Positions 1 to 6,073 of a DNA stretch of 11,226 nt are shown here, in pieces. The position numbers and the translations under genes were made by a program. The notes beneath the pieces were generated by a model. That model was not told the DNA's origin. It was given only the letters and a program-made list of their open reading frames with translations, and did no database searches. Position 1 is the stretch's first letter; each line of letters opens with the position of its first letter. The stretch comes from an uncultured Collinsella sp. (GTDB taxonomy: Bacteria > Actinomycetota > Coriobacteriia > Coriobacteriales > Coriobacteriaceae), in assembly GCA_900555585.1 (NCBI GenBank), contig USLT01000014.1:1-11226 (forward strand), read 5' to 3'.

Positions 1-10
1 CGCCTTATCG

Positions 11-37
11 GGGGCCCGCGGGCCCCTTTTTTGTTTT
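11..37 (+). terminator. Rho-independent terminator of an upstream gene
   Basis: A perfect 16-base palindrome (11-26) folds as GGGGCC / CGCG loop / GGCCCC and is followed by six T, a G and four more T (27-37). This is a classic intrinsic terminator. The gene it ends lies to the left of the window. It separates that gene from the superoxide reductase that follows. Confidence 0.88.
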
Positions 38-76
38 AAGCAGTTCCATTTCCGCTGAGTGTATTCATGGGCTTAT

Positions 77-104
77 GTGAACTTCACTCGAAGCGATATA
101 TATC
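77..104 (+). promoter_or_regulatory. Possible promoter with inverted repeat for the superoxide reductase gene
   Basis: The only AT-rich stretch ahead of the gene is around 96-107. A usable -10 is TATATC (99-104) and a weak -35 is GTGAAC (77-82), 16 bases apart. The -35 overlaps a perfect inverted repeat, GTGAA-C-TTCAC (77-87), which could be an operator. The gene sits between two terminators, so some promoter must lie here. The exact elements are uncertain. Confidence 0.35.
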
Positions 105-154
105 TATGGGTCTTGGGAATACTTCAATCAGTTCACGATTGATTGGAGTTTGTC

Positions 155-517
155 ATGGCTCAGTTCTTTAAGTCTGCTGATGGCGCTTTTCTTGCTACGC
201 TCGATAGCGATGTTAATGCTCTGGAGGGCTACGAGCTTCTTGTCGAGAACACCGTTGATGCTGCCGTCGAGAAGCATGTTCCTGCCGTTGAGCTTCAGCG
301 CGATGGTCATATCATCCGTGTCGCCGTTGGCGAGGTGGAGCATCCGATGACCGATGAGCATTATATTCAGTGGGTTGCCCTTGAGGCTGGTGACCGTCTT
401 GAGGTTCATTATCTCAAGCCCGGCAATACGCCCGTCACGTTTTTCGCTGGTGGCGTTAAGAGCGGCTCTGTCTACGCCTATTGCAATCTCCATGGTCTTT
501 GGAAGGCCACTTTTTAA
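155..517 (+). CDS. Superoxide reductase (desulfoferrodoxin/neelaredoxin family) lacking the rubredoxin-like cysteines
   Basis: This 120-residue protein belongs to the superoxide reductase family, which reduces superoxide to hydrogen peroxide at a cytoplasmic Fe(His)4Cys centre without releasing oxygen, a defence common in anaerobes. The signature is complete: ENTVDAAVEKHVP (31-43) gives the Glu-Lys-His trio E39/K40/H41, HPM...EHYIQW gives H63 and H69, and YCNLHGLWKA (109-118) gives C110 and H113. The N-terminal part (1-30) aligns in length with the desulforedoxin domain of desulfoferrodoxin but has no cysteine, so the second iron site is absent, as in the class III enzyme of Treponema pallidum. 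The ATG at 155 is chosen because GGAG (145-148) lies 6 bases upstream. An in-frame TTG at 143 would overlap that site. The gene appears monocistronic between terminators at 11-37 and 578-602. Electrons probably come from rubredoxin, which is not encoded here. Confidence 0.93.
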   Translation: MAQFFKSADGAFLATLDSDVNALEGYELLVENTVDAAVEKHVPAVELQRDGHIIRVAVGEVEHPMTDEHYIQWVALEAGDRLEVHYLKPGNTPVTFFAGGVKSGSVYAYCNLHGLWKATF

Positions 518-577
518 TTAGTTCGGCGTCGTCGACATGTTGCTTTGATATGCCGACATGGTGCATAGCGCCAGATT

Positions 578-602
578 GGGTCGCTTCGGCGGCCCTTTCT
601 TT
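578..602 (+). terminator. Rho-independent terminator of the superoxide reductase gene
   Basis: The stem GGGTCGC (578-584) pairs with GCGGCCC (589-595), including one G-U pair, around a TTCG tetraloop (585-588). It is followed by TTTCTTT (596-602). It lies 60 bases after the stop codon at 517 and insulates the gene from the next one. Confidence 0.85.
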
Positions 603-701
603 ACCTCGTTCTCTTTTCGGGCAATATAGCTTCATTTCTTTTCGCTATCATTGTCTCCATGCATATTGCTGCCTAAGGAAAAGCATGCATAAGGAGGTTG
701 C

Positions 702-1694
702 ATGGCTCGCAATGATCAGTTGTTTAACAATCTTCAATATGTTCGCTCTTTAATGGGGCAGTTTGCGGATTTTGCAAATAGATGCTCTCAGCTGGGGCCT
801 CGTAAGCCCTACCGTTCTTTCGATGATCTCCCTGACGAGATAAAAAAGTCTCATATGATGAAAGAGTATCAAGGTTGGGTTCGGCTTTGTGAGTCGCACG
901 ATCTTCGTTCAGCGCCCGACTACGATCAAGATGCCGAGGAATATTTAGCTGCAAGCCGAGCGCGGGCAATTGCTAAGTATAAAAGGAACGTGGCAATGCC
1001 CTCTAAGGTGAGGGATCCGTATGGGCAGAGTCATCAGATCATGCTTAAGCGATACGAATCGATTCGCGATAAAGAGATAGCGCGTGCCGAGAAGATATCA
1101 AAGCTGCTTCATGAGTACGCCGTTATCGTGCAAGGGCAACGACATGAGATTGTCGAAAAGGTTGACTGTGGCCGAGCTGCGGAAGACGAGCGGAGGGCGC
1201 ATGAATGCCGTTGCTTGATTGCCGAGATGGAACGTGTGCAGTCTCAGTTTGATTTCGCTATTGCCGATGGTTGGTATCCCCCCGCCTTTAGAACAATCGA
1301 AGCGTGTGATTTCTTCATCTTTGCTGTTGAGAATCAAATTGTTCACACTTCGGATGAATTGGCTGCGGCTTATCTCGAGGAGCTGCGCCATCGGGAGGTT
1401 CTCGACGCTATTCGCTGTCAAAGCGACCAGATCATTGCGGCGTGCAGGGACATTGCTGAGTCCATCGGCAGTGAAGTTGGAGAGGCGATCAGGGAGAACG
1501 CTGAGCTTGTGAGAAATCAGCTGGCGAAGGGTAATATGGCGATTCTCGAATCCCTGGCTCGCGCGGACGCAAATGCCTGGCGACGTGAAGAGGTTCAAAC
1601 AAAGTCCCTGACAAGTATCTACTTAATGAATGATTACTTGAATAGGAACTTCGCATCTAGAAACGTGTTCTTTGGTAATCCCTTTGCGTTTTAG
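702..1694 (+). CDS. Uncharacterised helix-rich cytoplasmic protein
   Basis: I do not recognise a named family for this 330-residue protein. Translation is well supported by AAGGAGG (691-697) four bases before the ATG. There is no signal peptide and no membrane segment. The sequence is highly charged and mostly predicted helical, with likely coiled-coil stretches at about residues 112-180 and 218-300. The most distinctive block is residues 183-230, with GWYPPAFRTIEACDFF followed by VENQIVHTSDELAAAYLEEL. It resembles, from memory only, a pattern in uncharacterised Firmicutes and Actinobacteria proteins that carry long C-terminal coiled coils. The tail (313-330) is rich in Asn and Phe. Base composition is visibly more AT-rich than the downstream genes, which suggests accessory or recently acquired DNA. 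No intrinsic terminator follows the stop, so read-through into the NAD-synthetase-like gene is possible. Confidence 0.8.
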   Translation: MARNDQLFNNLQYVRSLMGQFADFANRCSQLGPRKPYRSFDDLPDEIKKSHMMKEYQGWVRLCESHDLRSAPDYDQDAEEYLAASRARAIAKYKRNVAMPSKVRDPYGQSHQIMLKRYESIRDKEIARAEKISKLLHEYAVIVQGQRHEIVEKVDCGRAAEDERRAHECRCLIAEMERVQSQFDFAIADGWYPPAFRTIEACDFFIFAVENQIVHTSDELAAAYLEELRHREVLDAIRCQSDQIIAACRDIAESIGSEVGEAIRENAELVRNQLAKGNMAILESLARADANAWRREEVQTKSLTSIYLMNDYLNRNFASRNVFFGNPFAF

Positions 1695-1778
1695 GGTAGT
1701 TGCGTTGTGCGCCGGATGAGCTCTTCGGAGCCTCGGCAATGGTCGAGAGCAATTTATGGTTGAGCATTGGAGCCGATG

Positions 1779-3743
1779 ATGAAGCTCGGTATCGCCCAGA
1801 TCGATGGGCAGCTTGGTGATATAGAGGGAATGTGCCTTCGTTTGGGCGCTCTTGCGCACCGCGCGGCTGAAGAGGGCGCAACGCTGCTGTGCGCTCCCGC
1901 CACCGTCTTCTCCGGGCCGTTTCCCGGTGGTCTTTTAACGTACGGAGCTTTTCAATCCGATGTTCTGACTCGACTCTCTTCTCTTGCCACAGATATCAGT
2001 GCGTCTGGAGTTATCGTGCTTGTTCCTCTGGCGCTGCCCTTCGGCGAGTCCAGCTACTTCGACGTACTCATGCTCAAGGAGGGAAGGGTCGTCCCCTCTC
2101 GGCTTGTTTGCTATCGGAAGCGTGGCGCTGAGTCCCCCGATGCATGGGCGCCGCCGGTGTTCGATCATGATGGGACGCGCGTCGCTTTGACTTTCGATGC
2201 TGCTCGCGATATTGAGGCGTTGCCCCAGGGATGCGATCTCATCATCAACTTCCAAGTCGATTCATTCGATGCTGGTCGCGGCGAGACTTGGGGCGCCGCG
2301 GGTCTCGAGGGGCCCTCGCTGCGCGATCTCGCACGGGATCGCAGGATTTGGATCGCAGATGTATGTCCCGTCGGCGGCTTTGACGAGGCTGTGTACGCTG
2401 GCGGTTCTTTTCTCGTTGATGATGGCGGTGCTTTGGCTGCCGCTGCGCCGCAGTTCGAGGAAGATCTCTTGCTCGTCGATATCGATCGATTGGCCGCGGG
2501 AGGCATCGAGCCCGTGCGGGCGCCGATGCAATCCCGTCATGAAATGCTATGGAATGCCTTAGTGCTGCATTTGAGAGACCACGTGGCCGCTTCTTCCTAT
2601 GTCGGGGTGACGCTCGAGTTGCGTGGGGACCTACCGAGCGCGCTGCTTGCCTCCCTCGCCGTGGACGCGTTGGGTGCCCGGAACGTCGCCGGCGTTATCG
2701 TCCCCGATGATTCTGCCATCACCCCTCAACAGCAGGCGCTCGAGGATGCTCGTGTTTCCCGCGCTCGATGCATCGCGTCGCGTCTTGGCATGCGAGTTTT
2801 CGACGCTCCGGTTGCCGGACCGCTCGAGGGCGAGAGGTTGGTGAAGGGGGCTTTTCGCTTTGGGCTTGCATCTTCTCGAGTCCTGCAAGATGTCGCAATC
2901 GACCTGTGCCTGCTGCCCTTGTCCCAGCTCACGAAGACTGATTACGCCTTATGCGGGCCCATCGGACCGGTATGTCCAGCTGGATCCCTGGCGCCATTCG
3001 GCGATGTTTGCCTCACGGAGCTTGAGTTCCTTGCAAGGTATCGCAACGGCGTCTCCAGCGTCATCGATCCGTGCCTTGCGGGGCTCCCTGAGATCGAGCG
3101 GCTCGCAGGGGAGCTTCTGACTCGTCTCATCGCGACGTGTTGCCAAGATGGCGACTCCGCCTCCCAGGTGGCTTTGTGCTTGAGGGATGTATCCCCCTCG
3201 CAGATCGATAGTTTGATCGAGGCGCATGTCGAGCGCGACCGTAGCTTGAGTGAGATTCCGCTGTCGAGGGAGAATCGCCGGGCCGCCGCGTTTCTGTTGC
3301 TTGCGATTGCCCGGGGAGAGCTGGCACGGCGCTCGCTTCCCCTGCATCCCATTACATCGCGTCGCACGTTCGACGAGCGTCGTTGGCCGTATCAGCTCGT
3401 GTGGTCTGACATGGGCGAGGGCGAGGGCGCCGCACTCGATGCCGATTCGCTGGCCCGAGAGGAAATGAGGCGGGTCGAGGGCGTCGAGCACGGTAGAGGC
3501 GATCGCGCTCGCGGTGAGATCATGTCGCTTATCGGCGATATGCTGGGGCTGAGTCCAGAGCAGCAGCGCGAGCTTGCTTCCGAGGAGGGTGCTCGTCGCA
3601 TGCAGGAGCGGCTCGAGAGCCTTGAAGCCGCGATGTCCGAGCAGGCTGCCAGGGGAGGCGACCGCGGCTCCGTGGAGGGCGCCGTTCCGATGCCGCCCAT
3701 GCCCATGGGTCCCCGTGATCTGCCGTTCTTCTCTCTTAATTAG
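1779..3743 (+). CDS. NAD synthetase-like protein with both active sites apparently lost (probable pseudoenzyme)
   Basis: This 654-residue protein has the layout of glutamine-dependent NAD synthetase (NadE): an N-terminal nitrilase-type domain (1-240), an N-type ATP pyrophosphatase domain (260-540), and an extra tail (546-654). Family hallmarks remain, such as the start MKLGIAQIDGQLGD, SALLASLAVDALGARNVAGV (287-306), and SRRTFDERRWPY (527-538) in place of the usual C-terminal Arg-rich motif. The catalytic residues do not. The glutaminase Glu position reads CAPAT (A41), the Lys may survive (K114), and the nucleophilic Cys position reads TFDAA (D140). The PP-loop SGGIDS reads RGDLPS (282-287), and the GNKSE motif reads TKTDY (385-389). 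GGAG (1769-1772) lies 6 bases before the ATG at 1779. The ATG at 1776 and the TTG at 1767 are less likely. The frame is long and intact, which argues against a decaying gene. It could be a regulator or scaffold binding NAD-related ligands (inference). A real NadE is presumably elsewhere. Confidence 0.85.
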   Translation: MKLGIAQIDGQLGDIEGMCLRLGALAHRAAEEGATLLCAPATVFSGPFPGGLLTYGAFQSDVLTRLSSLATDISASGVIVLVPLALPFGESSYFDVLMLKEGRVVPSRLVCYRKRGAESPDAWAPPVFDHDGTRVALTFDAARDIEALPQGCDLIINFQVDSFDAGRGETWGAAGLEGPSLRDLARDRRIWIADVCPVGGFDEAVYAGGSFLVDDGGALAAAAPQFEEDLLLVDIDRLAAGGIEPVRAPMQSRHEMLWNALVLHLRDHVAASSYVGVTLELRGDLPSALLASLAVDALGARNVAGVIVPDDSAITPQQQALEDARVSRARCIASRLGMRVFDAPVAGPLEGERLVKGAFRFGLASSRVLQDVAIDLCLLPLSQLTKTDYALCGPIGPVCPAGSLAPFGDVCLTELEFLARYRNGVSSVIDPCLAGLPEIERLAGELLTRLIATCCQDGDSASQVALCLRDVSPSQIDSLIEAHVERDRSLSEIPLSRENRRAAAFLLLAIARGELARRSLPLHPITSRRTFDERRWPYQLVWSDMGEGEGAALDADSLAREEMRRVEGVEHGRGDRARGEIMSLIGDMLGLSPEQQRELASEEGARRMQERLESLEAAMSEQAARGGDRGSVEGAVPMPPMPMGPRDLPFFSLN

Positions 3744-3749
3744 GATGTG

Positions 3750-3779
3750 TTGCGGCGTCGCCTCCCAATCTGTTATATT
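3750..3779 (+). promoter_or_regulatory. Promoter of the ruvCAB operon
   Basis: TTGCGG (3750-3755) and TATATT (3774-3779) form a sigma-70/SigA-type promoter with an 18-base spacer, or 17 if TTATAT (3773-3778) is used. It begins 7 bases after the stop codon of the preceding gene and is followed directly by a LexA-type box. The operon can therefore be transcribed independently of the NAD-synthetase-like gene. Confidence 0.7.
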
Positions 3780-3780
3780 C

Positions 3781-3794
3781 AGAACAGATGTTCG
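3781..3794 (+). promoter_or_regulatory. LexA (DinR) SOS box controlling ruvCAB
   Basis: AGAACAGATGTTCG matches the Gram-positive LexA consensus CGAACRNRYGTTYG at 13 of 14 positions, failing only at the first base. The core is a perfect GAAC-N4-GTTC inverted repeat. It starts one base after the -10 element, across the expected transcription start, which is an effective repressor position. SOS control of ruv genes is well established in other bacteria, so the context supports the call. LexA itself is not encoded in this window. Confidence 0.85.
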
Positions 3795-3809
3795 AAGAGG
3801 AGGTGGCGC

Positions 3810-4334
3810 ATGATCGTGTTGGGGATCGATCCCGGTTTGGCGAATACCGGTTGGGGTATCGTCGAGGAGCGGTCCGGCGTCATGCGCGCCAGGGCGTACG
3901 GTTGCATTCAGACATCGGCGGGCAGCGACCTTGCCGCTCGGCTGAAGCGCATCGCCGACGAGCTTCATGCGGTGGTCGGGCGATATCATCCGCAGGAGGC
4001 TGCGGTCGAGGGCGTTTACTTCGGCGCTAACGTCCGCTCTGCTATCCCCACCGCCCATGCTCGGGGAGCGGCGCTTGTCGCCTGCGCGCTTTGCGGGGTC
4101 GAGGTCGGCGAATACACGCCTATGCAAATCAAGCAATCCGTAGTGGGTACCGGCGCTGCAGATAAGGCGCAGGTTTCCTACATGGTGCGCAACCTGCTCG
4201 CGCTCGACCATGAGCCCAAGCCCGACCACGCGGCCGACGCCCTGGCGTGCGCAATATGCCATGCAAACCTGCGCAGGACCTTCGCGCTGACGCATGGAAG
4301 CTACCAACAGGAGAAAGGTAACCCGTACGCATGA
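3810..4334 (+). CDS. ruvC: Holliday junction resolvase RuvC
   Basis: RuvC is the dimeric endonuclease that cuts Holliday junctions symmetrically, working with the RuvAB branch-migration motor in recombinational repair. The 174-residue length is normal. The RNase H-like fold opens with MIVLGIDPGLANTGWG, giving the first acidic ligand D7. E67 lies in AAVEGVYFG. The C-terminal motif DHAADALACAICH gives H140 and D143. In Escherichia coli the position of H140 is Asp, but Thermus RuvC also uses His there, so the enzyme should be active. The ATG at 3810 is preceded by AGGAGG (3798-3803) at 6 bases. An upstream in-frame extension would run through the promoter and SOS box and is rejected. The stop overlaps the ruvA start (ATGA, 4331-4334), which indicates translational coupling. 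Confidence 0.97.
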   Translation: MIVLGIDPGLANTGWGIVEERSGVMRARAYGCIQTSAGSDLAARLKRIADELHAVVGRYHPQEAAVEGVYFGANVRSAIPTAHARGAALVACALCGVEVGEYTPMQIKQSVVGTGAADKAQVSYMVRNLLALDHEPKPDHAADALACAICHANLRRTFALTHGSYQQEKGNPYA

Positions 4335-4948
4335 TTTCGCTATTGCGTGGAAAACTGCTGGAAGTATCACCGAGCATGGCTCTGGTTGATGTTGGGGGCG
4401 TCGGGTTCGACCTCGGCGTCTCGTCGATCACCGCAGCTTCGCTTCCGAGTCCCGGTCAGGACTGCCTGCTATATACGCGTCTTCAGGTACGTGAGGACGC
4501 CCTGACGCTTTTCGGGTTCGCTACGTCTGACGAGCGGATGATGTTCGATAAGCTCATCGCGGTCTCCGGGGTCGGTCCACGGCTCGCGCTGGCTGTCCTC
4601 TCGCGCTTTTCCGTGGGCGAGCTTTATGCCATCGTGATGGCTGAGGACGAGAAGGGGATGTCGAGCGTTTCCGGCGTTGGCAAGAAGACGGCGCAGCGAC
4701 TCATCTTGGAGCTGAAGAGCGTCTTTGCAAAGGGCATGCCTTTCGCGTCCGCTCCCGCTACGGCCAGCTGTCCCGTCGGCGTCGCCCCGGCTGCGCCGCT
4801 CGCTCTCGAGGAGGCGCGCGCTGCATTGCTTTCGATGGGCTTCAGCGGCCAGGAGGCCGAGCTCGCCCTCGATGGGCTCGAGGACTCTTCCGGCCGCGTC
4901 GAGGAGCTTCTCGGCGCCGCGCTCAGGCGATTGGGGATGGACTCATGA
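4331..4948 (+). CDS. ruvA: Holliday junction branch migration protein RuvA
   Basis: RuvA forms the tetrameric platform that holds the four-way junction in square-planar form and loads RuvB hexamers. The 205 residues show the three usual parts. The N-terminal OB-fold starts at [11 protein letters not shown] and includes the acidic pin E55/D56 in [12 protein letters not shown]. The middle domain carries two helix-hairpin-helix motifs, [10 protein letters not shown] (78-87) and [12 protein letters not shown] (113-124). After an Ala/Pro-rich linker (about 138-157) comes the RuvB-binding domain III, with [13 protein letters not shown] (160-172). The start overlaps the ruvC stop and the stop overlaps the ruvB start, so the three genes form one tightly coupled unit under the SOS box at 3781-3794. 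Confidence 0.97.
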   Translation: MISLLRGKLLEVSPSMALVDVGGVGFDLGVSSITAASLPSPGQDCLLYTRLQVREDALTLFGFATSDERMMFDKLIAVSGVGPRLALAVLSRFSVGELYAIVMAEDEKGMSSVSGVGKKTAQRLILELKSVFAKGMPFASAPATASCPVGVAPAAPLALEEARAALLSMGFSGQEAELALDGLEDSSGRVEELLGAALRRLGMDS

Positions 4949-6021
4949 TGTGGGAAGCGGATGACTCTCAGGATCTCTGGGCGGGAACGAGCGCCGCGCG
5001 ACGCGACATGGTCCGAGAGGGGGAGCGCTTCGTGACGGGCGACCTTACGACGGCGGACCTGGACGTCGAGCGTACGCTGCGCCCCCAGAGGCTGTCCGAG
5101 TATTGCGGCCAGGAGCATATCAAGCAAGGCCTCGGTATCCTGATCGAAGCGGCGCAAAGTCGTGGCGAGAGCCTCGATCACGTCATCTTTTCGGGCCCTC
5201 CCGGCCTCGGCAAGACGACGCTCGCTACGGTTCTCGCCAACGAGCTCGGCGCGCAGATCAAGACCACGTCTGGTCCCGCTATCGAACGGACGGGCGACCT
5301 TGCGGCGATTCTAACGAACCTTCAACCAGGGGACGTGCTGTTCATCGATGAGATTCATCGCCTGAATAGGTCGGTCGAGGAGATTCTGTATCCGGCGATG
5401 GAGGATTTCGCGCTGGATATCGTGATCGGCAAGGGTCCCGCCGCCCGTTCCATCAGGCTTGATGTGCCAAGATTCACGCTGGTGGGCGCAACGACGCGAT
5501 CTGGAATGCTGACCGGTCCGCTTCGCGATCGATTCGGCATCTCGTTTCGCCTCGATTATTACTCCATCGATGAGCTCGCCGAGATCGTTATGCGCTCCGC
5601 CTCCATCCTCGGGGTCGATATCGATGTCGAGTCCGCGAAGGAGGTTGCATCCCGTTCACGCGGAACGCCTCGTCTGGCGAACAGGCTTCTTAAGAGGGTG
5701 CGCGATTACGCGCAGGTTCGTGGCGGAGGAGCCATTCATATCGATATCGCTCGCGAGGCCCTCGAGTTCTTCGAGATCGATGAGCTCGGTCTCGATTGGA
5801 TGGACATCAGGATCTTGGAGACCCTGTGCAAGACGTTCCGGGGCCGGGCCGTCGGTTTGTCGACGCTCGCGAGCGCGATAGGCGAGGACCCCGCTACGCT
5901 TGAGGACGTTTACGAGCCCTACCTCCTACAGAGAGGTCTCATCGTGAGGACGCCCCAGGGCCGCGTGGCGACGCTCGCCGCCTTCGAGCACCTCGGTGTG
6001 GACGCCCCCGCGCATTCTTAG
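4945..6021 (+). CDS. ruvB: Holliday junction branch migration helicase RuvB
   Basis: RuvB is the AAA+ hexameric DNA motor that pulls DNA arms through the RuvA-bound junction. The 358-residue protein has Walker A GPPGLGKT (84-91), Walker [10 protein letters not shown] (131-139), sensor 1 GATTRSG (181-187) and the arginine-finger region GPLRDRFG (191-198). The C-terminal winged helix includes the segment [11 protein letters not shown]. The N-terminus has about 35 non-conserved residues before the family core ([15 protein letters not shown]). The start is at 4945 in ATGATG, overlapping the ruvA stop. The second ATG at 4948 is equally possible and would remove one residue. No terminator is visible in the 52 bases before fhs, so some read-through into fhs may occur. 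Confidence 0.97.
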   Translation: MMWEADDSQDLWAGTSAARRDMVREGERFVTGDLTTADLDVERTLRPQRLSEYCGQEHIKQGLGILIEAAQSRGESLDHVIFSGPPGLGKTTLATVLANELGAQIKTTSGPAIERTGDLAAILTNLQPGDVLFIDEIHRLNRSVEEILYPAMEDFALDIVIGKGPAARSIRLDVPRFTLVGATTRSGMLTGPLRDRFGISFRLDYYSIDELAEIVMRSASILGVDIDVESAKEVASRSRGTPRLANRLLKRVRDYAQVRGGGAIHIDIAREALEFFEIDELGLDWMDIRILETLCKTFRGRAVGLSTLASAIGEDPATLEDVYEPYLLQRGLIVRTPQGRVATLAAFEHLGVDAPAHS

Positions 6022-6073
6022 CCCATTCGCGCTATCCTAGAGCTGTTGCTAACCCGTCATAGGAAGGAATGAC

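Noticed and set aside
527..561. Near-direct repeat GTCGACATG / GCCGACATG after the superoxide reductase gene
   Set aside because: Two imperfect 9-base copies only, with no array, no attachment-site context and no integrase nearby. It is best treated as chance.
1710..1740. Possible terminator between the orphan gene and the NAD-synthetase-like gene
   Set aside because: The GAGCTC/TTCG/GAGC hairpin has only four sound pairs and no T-tract, so it does not support termination.
3747..3809. N-terminal extension of ruvC to an upstream in-frame start
   Set aside because: It would run through the promoter and LexA box and lacks a ribosome binding site, while the ATG at 3810 has AGGAGG at ideal spacing and matches the family N-terminus.
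2949..4370. A 473-codon open frame on the - strand opposite the NAD-synthetase-like gene and ruvC
   Set aside because: No ribosome binding site or domain was seen, and the sequence shadows conserved RuvC codons. It crosses the ruvC promoter and SOS box.
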